Origin: CALFCE01 sp964411665
GTDB taxonomy: Bacteria; Pseudomonadota; Gammaproteobacteria; Granulosicoccales; Granulosicoccaceae
Direction: 5' to 3'
DNA: 64,000 nucleotides
Assembly (NCBI GenBank): GCA_964411665.1
Contig: CAYPMR010000004.1
Span: 1 to 64,000 of the forward strand
A program made the translations under genes and the position numbers. The notes below the pieces were generated by a model that saw nothing but the letters and a program-made list of their open reading frames with translations, was not told the DNA's origin and did no database searches. This document shows, piece after piece, positions 59,525-64,000 of the stretch (position 1 is its first letter; each line of letters opens with the position of its first letter).

Positions 59525-60880
59525 ATGCCGAACATTAACAGTCAAAAATTAGCCGAGCATGATGATAATCATGGTCAACGAGATATGTCCTCGGAGCATC
59601 TGCGTTTTAGCTCGACCAACATGTCGGCTATCGAACGTTACCCTGCGACACCTGTTCGCTGTCACCTGATTGCTGACAGACATCCGACTTTGCATTCCAG
59701 CTTCAATACCCTTATTGACGCTACCAGCAGTGATATTGATTTTCTACAAAATAGAGCAGTAGATCTGGCGAGCATATTTCTGCTTGTTCCTGTATCTGAC
59801 GATGTGTTTGCGCGTCAGGATGTTCTCAAGGATTTGCGCTTGACACAGGCTTCTGCAAAGAATGAGCATTTACCAATTGTTGTGATCACAGAAGGTAACT
59901 CCGGCTCCAGACATGTCGGCTTTCCACCCAATGTTGTTGCAACTATCCCCAATAGTCCTGATGGTGCGAAGGCTCTAAGGAAAGTGATCAAACGCTTTGC
60001 TCAGCGTCGCCATCAACGTCTATGGCTGGTGGGAGATAACGGAACCTATTTGGAAAATATATTTACTTGCCTCGGGTTTGATGTCAGGTCAGTGCAACAT
60101 CCCTTTCAGATAGTAGGAATCAACGAATGCATGAATACTCGCAATGGCGCTGAACATATCATGTTTGCCAGTTGTGGCCCACGCTGTTACTCGGATTACG
60201 ATAACTTTCCTGCCAACATTGAGTCTGCGTTAGACGGGAATGATCTACTTTCCATGAGTGTCATACTGGATGAAGTCAGTATGGAATTAAAAGCTGGTTG
60301 GGAAAGTCGAGGGGCATCAACATTTATATTAAATGATATAGTCGAGGAAGATTTGGTTAAGCGAGCGACCGATGTCTTGTACATGCAGCATCAGATTGCC
60401 ATGTTACATCAAGATGTTATTCGTGATCCGGAAAGCGGAATATATAATAAAACCTATCTTGATGATTGCGGCAGACGCTTGCACAGCATGGCAAGACGTG
60501 GTGATTTGTTTTTTGCAGTCGCGGTTGTACAGTTTCGAATGAAGAGCGCTACAGTGGATAATCTGGAAGCCAAAGCTCTTGCGATGATAGGTCAATATAT
60601 CAAAGCACATTTGCGGGAACACGATATCGTTGCTCAGCGATTTCCAGGAGAGTTGGTTTTTCTGATCACGAGCTCAGCGCAGCTCGAACTCGCATCATTT
60701 CTTCAGAGACTTTCAGATGAAATACAGGATTATATAGACGAATCACTGGATAGAAAGCCAGAGCTTGCCATTGGTGCAACCGCAGAAAACGGTATTAATT
60801 TTGATGCAATGCTACATAGAGCAACCATAGCAGCTTTGCAGTGTAAAATGCCGGGATCGGGCCTTATTGTGATGTTGTAA
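59525..60880 (+). CDS. Degenerate GGDEF-domain protein with receiver-like N-terminus
   Basis: This soluble 451-residue protein has an N-terminal region (about 43-160 and 165-285) that looks like one or two receiver-like alpha/beta domains (RCHLIADRHPTLHSSF, LPIVVITEGNSG; RLWLVGDNGTYLENIFTCLG). A GGDEF-like domain follows from about 300 (RDPESGIYNKTYLDDCGRRL). The signature loop reads RFPGELVFLI at 372-381 instead of RFGG[D/E]EFxxL, so catalysis is unlikely; it may bind nucleotide or act as an adaptor. The ATG is preceded by ACGGGC. Convergent with the M48 protease gene. Confidence 0.78.
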   Translation: MPNINSQKLAEHDDNHGQRDMSSEHLRFSSTNMSAIERYPATPVRCHLIADRHPTLHSSFNTLIDATSSDIDFLQNRAVDLASIFLLVPVSDDVFARQDVLKDLRLTQASAKNEHLPIVVITEGNSGSRHVGFPPNVVATIPNSPDGAKALRKVIKRFAQRRHQRLWLVGDNGTYLENIFTCLGFDVRSVQHPFQIVGINECMNTRNGAEHIMFASCGPRCYSDYDNFPANIESALDGNDLLSMSVILDEVSMELKAGWESRGASTFILNDIVEEDLVKRATDVLYMQHQIAMLHQDVIRDPESGIYNKTYLDDCGRRLHSMARRGDLFFAVAVVQFRMKSATVDNLEAKALAMIGQYIKAHLREHDIVAQRFPGELVFLITSSAQLELASFLQRLSDEIQDYIDESLDRKPELAIGATAENGINFDAMLHRATIAALQCKMPGSGLIVML

Positions 60881-60897
60881 AAGGATTGCCAGATTTT

Positions 60898-61749
60898 TTA
60901 TTTTAGCCAGTCTTGAAAGTCTGTTGGCAACGGCGTCACAGAGCCTGTGTTACTCCAGCCATTTTCGTTTGCAAGTTCTTCGATTGATTTTATCCGGTTT
61001 TCGTTCAACGGATGAGTTGCTGTAAAAGCTGCGTACCAATCATTTTGTTCGCCACTCGAATTTTGATCTTGCAATATCTGGAACAATTCGCTCGCGCCAG
61101 AGACGTGTCCATATAACCCTGCTACTGCACCCAACGCAGTTTCGTCCGCTGCACGTTCCATATCTCTACCAAATTTGGATTGTGTGACACTGCCGGTTCT
61201 ATTGAGCAACTTGCCTATTGCGTTTGTTCCGGTGTTGCCTGTGAGCGCGGTCAAAGCCATCATGGTGGCAAGACCACCACCGAGGCCAGCTATTGGATCT
61301 CGATGGATAACATGTGATATCTCATGTGCCATAACCATTGCCAGCGCGTTTTCATGTGGTAGTGATTCGAGTAGACCTGAAAAGAAAACAATGTTTCCAC
61401 CCAGCGTGGCGAAGGCGTTAAAAACCTGGTCATTGTTATGATGTACTTGTACCGTCATTCCTTCAGGCAAATTCAGAAAGGGAATCAGACGAGAGGCCAG
61501 ATTTGACAAGTAATTTTGCATGTCGTCAGACGGGCTTTCACCGCCAAATTCATAGTCAACCCGATCCATCAGTGACGTTTCATAATTAAAGGGTACTGAA
61601 CGTCCTATACGAGCAGCGAATATATTGGTTACAGTAACGAGTAATACAATCAATACAAGTGCTGCCAACAGCAATTTTAAAAAATAGACTAAGGGATTAT
61701 GTCGGGTGACATTTACGCCTTCAGCTGGTTGACGGTTCTGATAATGCAT
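60898..61749 (-). CDS. M48 family zinc metalloprotease
   Basis: This is a membrane-anchored peptidase. One N-terminal helix (about residues 24-46, FLKLLLAALVLIVLLVTVTN) precedes the M48 domain with zinc motif MVMAHEISHVIHRDP, third ligand in MERAADETALG, and the late motif FTATHPLNENRIKSIEEL. ATLGGNIVFFSGLLESLPHE is typical of BepA/LoiP-like proteases involved in envelope quality control. It is the third gene of an operon with two YbjQ-type genes, 14 bp after the second. Confidence 0.9.
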   Translation of the reverse strand: MHYQNRQPAEGVNVTRHNPLVYFLKLLLAALVLIVLLVTVTNIFAARIGRSVPFNYETSLMDRVDYEFGGESPSDDMQNYLSNLASRLIPFLNLPEGMTVQVHHNNDQVFNAFATLGGNIVFFSGLLESLPHENALAMVMAHEISHVIHRDPIAGLGGGLATMMALTALTGNTGTNAIGKLLNRTGSVTQSKFGRDMERAADETALGAVAGLYGHVSGASELFQILQDQNSSGEQNDWYAAFTATHPLNENRIKSIEELANENGWSNTGSVTPLPTDFQDWLK

Positions 61750-61763
61750 GTTCGAGCTAAAAG

Positions 61764-62243
61764 CTAGGTTATTGTTACCTGGTCAGTCGGGATAGGGGGC
61801 TTTTCCGGTTTTGACGGTGTTAATGCAGTGCCATAGGCCAGTACCTCCACTGATGCCAGTCGCCCTGTGCCCACAGACATGGTTTCAAACTTGATGTTGA
61901 ATACATAGTCGGCATTGAGGTCCTGTGCGTTGGCCTTCATGCGTAACATGGCTTCGCGTCTTGCTCGATCTATCAATGATTCGTATGAAACAACAGCACC
62001 ACCGAAAAAATTAACCAATCCTGCGAGAAAAGACTTGAAATAGTCGGATGCAACGACAACAGCACCGATAACCAACTGTTGCTCATAAGCTTTTTCTTTC
62101 GGAGGATAACGACTGGCAATTGCAGGAAGCTTGTTGAGGGCAGCTTCGCGCTTGATGATGGAGCGATAATGCCGCTTCTCTGCAATAGTGCCGCAGATAT
62201 ATCCGGCCGTCATTAATATGATAAAGAGTCCTATCTCAAACAT
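61764..62243 (-). CDS. Membrane-anchored YbjQ (UPF0145) family protein
   Basis: This 159-residue protein starts with a membrane helix (MFEIGLFIILMTAGYICGTIA). A YbjQ-type domain follows, with LAGLVNFFGGAVVSYESLID-RARREAMLRM and ADYVFNIKFETMSVG ... EVLAYGTAL, matching the UPF0145 heavy-metal-binding fold, a pentamer in the soluble family. It ends in a Pro/Lys tail. The gene lies between a soluble YbjQ and an M48 protease, so it may tether the complex to the membrane (inference). Confidence 0.82.
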   Translation of the reverse strand: MFEIGLFIILMTAGYICGTIAEKRHYRSIIKREAALNKLPAIASRYPPKEKAYEQQLVIGAVVVASDYFKSFLAGLVNFFGGAVVSYESLIDRARREAMLRMKANAQDLNADYVFNIKFETMSVGTGRLASVEVLAYGTALTPSKPEKPPIPTDQVTIT

Positions 62244-62285
62244 ATCGAGCCCCTCGTACCAGGGTAACTATGGCAATTGGCATCG

Positions 62286-62603
62286 TTATTCAGCCAGTTT
62301 GACTGCCGAGCCATATACGTATATCTCTGCGGCACCCGCGGTAATACTGGACGTAGAGAAGCGTATATTCAGAACCGCATTGGCACCTATGGACTGTGCT
62401 TGTGACAGCATACGCTCCATCGCTTCCGTGCGAGAATCCTGTAATAGCTCTGTATAGCCTTTGAGTTCACCACCAAATATATTGCGAATGCTGGCCATGA
62501 TGTCACGTCCCACGTGTTTGCTGCGCACGGAACTTCCCTGCACCAAACCCAGATGGGTCTCGATTTTCTTGTCGGGCAGAAATTCTAGATTTGAGACAAG
62601 CAT
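62286..62603 (-). CDS. YbjQ (UPF0145) family protein
   Basis: This soluble protein of 105 residues contains LGLVQGSSVRSKHVGRDIMA, FGGELKGYTELLQDSRTEAM and ANAVLNIRFSTSSI ... IYVYGSAV, the YbjQ family pattern for homopentameric proteins annotated as heavy-metal binding. The start is ATG 62603 because AGGA lies seven bases upstream; the frame is open to 62645. It is first in the three-gene minus-strand operon with a membrane YbjQ and an M48 protease. Divergent from the phosphorylase gene. Confidence 0.86.
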   Translation of the reverse strand: MLVSNLEFLPDKKIETHLGLVQGSSVRSKHVGRDIMASIRNIFGGELKGYTELLQDSRTEAMERMLSQAQSIGANAVLNIRFSTSSITAGAAEIYVYGSAVKLAE

Positions 62604-62665
62604 ATTTGCATCCTGTGTGGAATTCGCTTTATTGTACAGGACCACTTGTTAACAGATAAAATTCC

Positions 62666-63655
62666 TTGGTAAATCAACATTTCAGCCCCAAGCTTTTATG
62701 CGTCTGTGCTCTACAGGCTGAAGCGCAACCGCTGATCGCTTATTATCGACTCAAAGCTGCCGGTGTTAATGACTCGATTGCTGGTGGCACCGTAGGGTAT
62801 CGCGATGGCGGATTTCGTCTCTACCAGAATGATCGTATGGTTCTTGTTGTATCCGGGATCGGCAAGATCAATGCGGCTGCGGCAACCGCACATGCATTGG
62901 CCCAAATGCCTGCTGGCAGTATTGCTTTGAATATTGGTATAGCCGGATCCGATAATCAGTTGGGTGAAATTTTCGTGGCACATTGCATCCGTACTGATGA
63001 ACGTAGCTTCTACCCGCCCATGACATTTAACTCTGAGTTGCCGGGCATCACAGTACATAGTGTTGAGAAACCTTGTATTCAATATCAGAACAATACGGCT
63101 TTTGATATGGAAGCGTCAGCCTTTGTTAGTATTGCCAGACGTTATGTGGTAGCTGAGCTTGTGCACAGTCTCAAAATTATTTCTGATAATTCTGATCATC
63201 CGTTGATTGACGCCTCTGGCGAGATTAACAGTTGGTTTGATAAAAACACTATAGCAACATTGGTGGAAAGCAGAATTTCACAGATAGTAAATTTTATAGA
63301 TGAATTGTTTTTGATTGCGTCAGAACTGCCTGCTGCCTCTTTATCAGCAACCATGGATTCAAATGAAAGTGTAAATTCCGATACCTGTTTGTACGAATTG
63401 ATAGAGACAATGCATTTTACCAATTCACAATCTAAACAGCTCCAGGAAATATTGAATAGATTCAGAGTGCTTGGAGTGGTCGTGCCGCAAACATTGCCAA
63501 ACATGGGGTCAGGTAAAAACAAAGCTTCGGCTTTAATAGCTTGTCTTGATCAGATGCTGGGCAATGTTTATCCGAATTATGAGTCGTCGGCTAAAGATTT
63601 GTCAGATACGGTTGTATGTAATGATAAATCATTCGGTGAGATAAGCCGTGATTGA
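62666..63655 (+). CDS. MTAN/PNP-type nucleoside phosphorylase domain protein
   Basis: This 329-residue protein has an N-terminal nucleoside phosphorylase fold (about 8-215) and a C-terminal extension of about 110 residues that I do not recognise. Residues matching the MTA/SAH nucleosidase catalytic set are present: Glu19 in CALQAEAQPL, Glu149 in FDMEASAF and Asp174 in ISDNSD. VSGIGKINAAAATAHAL and IGIAGSDNQLGEI are the usual binding segments. The start is TTG 62666, with a weak ribosome site. Its last codons overlap the next gene, an SPL-type radical SAM enzyme, by 8 bp. Hydrolysis of 5'-deoxyadenosine released by that enzyme is a plausible role. Confidence 0.75.
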   Translation: MVNQHFSPKLLCVCALQAEAQPLIAYYRLKAAGVNDSIAGGTVGYRDGGFRLYQNDRMVLVVSGIGKINAAAATAHALAQMPAGSIALNIGIAGSDNQLGEIFVAHCIRTDERSFYPPMTFNSELPGITVHSVEKPCIQYQNNTAFDMEASAFVSIARRYVVAELVHSLKIISDNSDHPLIDASGEINSWFDKNTIATLVESRISQIVNFIDELFLIASELPAASLSATMDSNESVNSDTCLYELIETMHFTNSQSKQLQEILNRFRVLGVVVPQTLPNMGSGKNKASALIACLDQMLGNVYPNYESSAKDLSDTVVCNDKSFGEISRD

Positions 63656-64000
63656 TACCATTTACATTGAAAGGCAGGCGCGCAATGACGCTGTCACTTT
63701 GGCAGTTCTTGAGAGGTTAAAACCTTGTCGGATTATTGATATTGAACGCTTTGGTGAGGTGTTTAACCCCAATACACAAAATTTCAGACTGCAAAAACGC
63801 AAACCTGCTCTGATATTGGCGCGTAAACATAGTCGTAAGGTTTTGCCCACGCCCTCCGACTACGGAATAGGTGGTCAGCATAATTACTATTTTTCACATA
63901 TGATGAATTGTATTTATGATTGCCGATATTGTTTTCTTCAAGGAATGTATTCGTCATCGAATTACGTTGTTTTTACCAATTACGATCAATTTTTTGACGA
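63648..64000 (+). CDS. SPL-family radical SAM protein (5' part only)
   Basis: The frame starting at GTG 63648 runs open to the window edge. It encodes MIDTIYIERQARNDAVTL, then LARKHSRKVLPTPSDYGIGG, QHNYYFSHMMNCIYDCRYCF and LQGMYSSSNYVVFTNYDQF. CIYDCRYC is a CxxxCxxC radical SAM cluster motif, and the surrounding YYFSHMMNCIYDCRYCFLQG is characteristic of spore photoproduct lyase-like proteins. It is translationally coupled to the phosphorylase gene. In non-spore-formers the function of such proteins is uncertain; DNA photoproduct repair is possible. Confidence 0.85.
   Translation, partial: MIDTIYIERQARNDAVTLAVLERLKPCRIIDIERFGEVFNPNTQNFRLQKRKPALILARKHSRKVLPTPSDYGIGGQHNYYFSHMMNCIYDCRYCFLQGMYSSSNYVVFTNYDQFFD

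Noticed and set aside
1..64000. CRISPR arrays, restriction-modification, toxin-antitoxin or phage genes
   Set aside because: I looked for regularly spaced repeats with unique spacers and for typical defence or phage proteins and saw none; the only short regular array is the 36-bp hairpin set at 185-277, which has no spacers.

Overview
The window looks like chromosomal DNA of a free-living, probably marine, gammaproteobacterium of moderate GC. This rests on gene content and order: gmk-rpoZ-spoT-recG, radC/coaBC-dut-algC-argB near xth, a Pseudomonas-like type IV pilus minor pilin cluster, a type II secretion (T2SS) pseudopilin operon next to a rhombosortase, ubiA, ychJ, and DUF1244/DUF6231/DUF3301/DUF423 proteins. 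I cannot name the genus. I saw no rRNA, tRNA or CRISPR array.

Layout. 0-0.3 kb: probable end of an IS21-like element and a three-unit tandem hairpin array. 0.3-3.1 kb (minus): fadD, ychJ and a DUF3301 protein. 3.2-11 kb (plus): DUF1244, DUF6231, then a divergent NAD-type isocitrate dehydrogenase and sucA-sucB-lpd, covering isocitrate to succinyl-CoA, closed by a bidirectional terminator. 11-13.4 kb: a DUF481 outer-membrane protein and a family 2 glycosyltransferase. 13.6-19.1 kb: gmk-rpoZ-spoT-recG. 19.1-25.9 kb: rhombosortase facing gspGHIJKLMN, without gspC/D/E/F. 26-31.7 kb: cysQ, an NTF2-like protein, a DUF6232-like membrane protein, an EamA exporter, xth and a DUF4124 coiled-coil protein. 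30.8-36 kb: argB, algC, dut, coaBC, radC. 36.4-38.5 kb: an intact PAS/GGDEF/EAL protein.

Accessory segments. 38.5-42.3 kb holds a compact operon of a ThDP-dependent lyase/decarboxylase, a transthyretin-like protein with a changed C-terminus, and a DmdA-like (GcvT-fold) methyltransferase. It lies between related repeat sequences in opposite orientation. 53.3-57.3 kb holds fimT-pilV-pilW-pilX-pilE without pilY1, again between two inverted copies of a second MITE-like repeat; one copy supplies the stop codon of a dodecin gene.

Between and after these: nrtS, pdxJ, gloB, gloA, DUF423, an OmpA-like protein, comF, two translationally coupled large GTPases of dynamin/Era-like character, ubiA and gor (42.5-53.3 kb); then patB, a CoA-pyrophosphatase Nudix protein, a degenerate GGDEF protein, a ybjQ-ybjQ-M48 protease operon, and an MTAN-like nucleoside phosphorylase overlapping a truncated SPL-type radical SAM gene at the right edge.

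The best candidates for undescribed biology are the ThDP lyase/transthyretin/DmdA-like operon, the coupled GTPase pair, and the phosphorylase-radical SAM pair.
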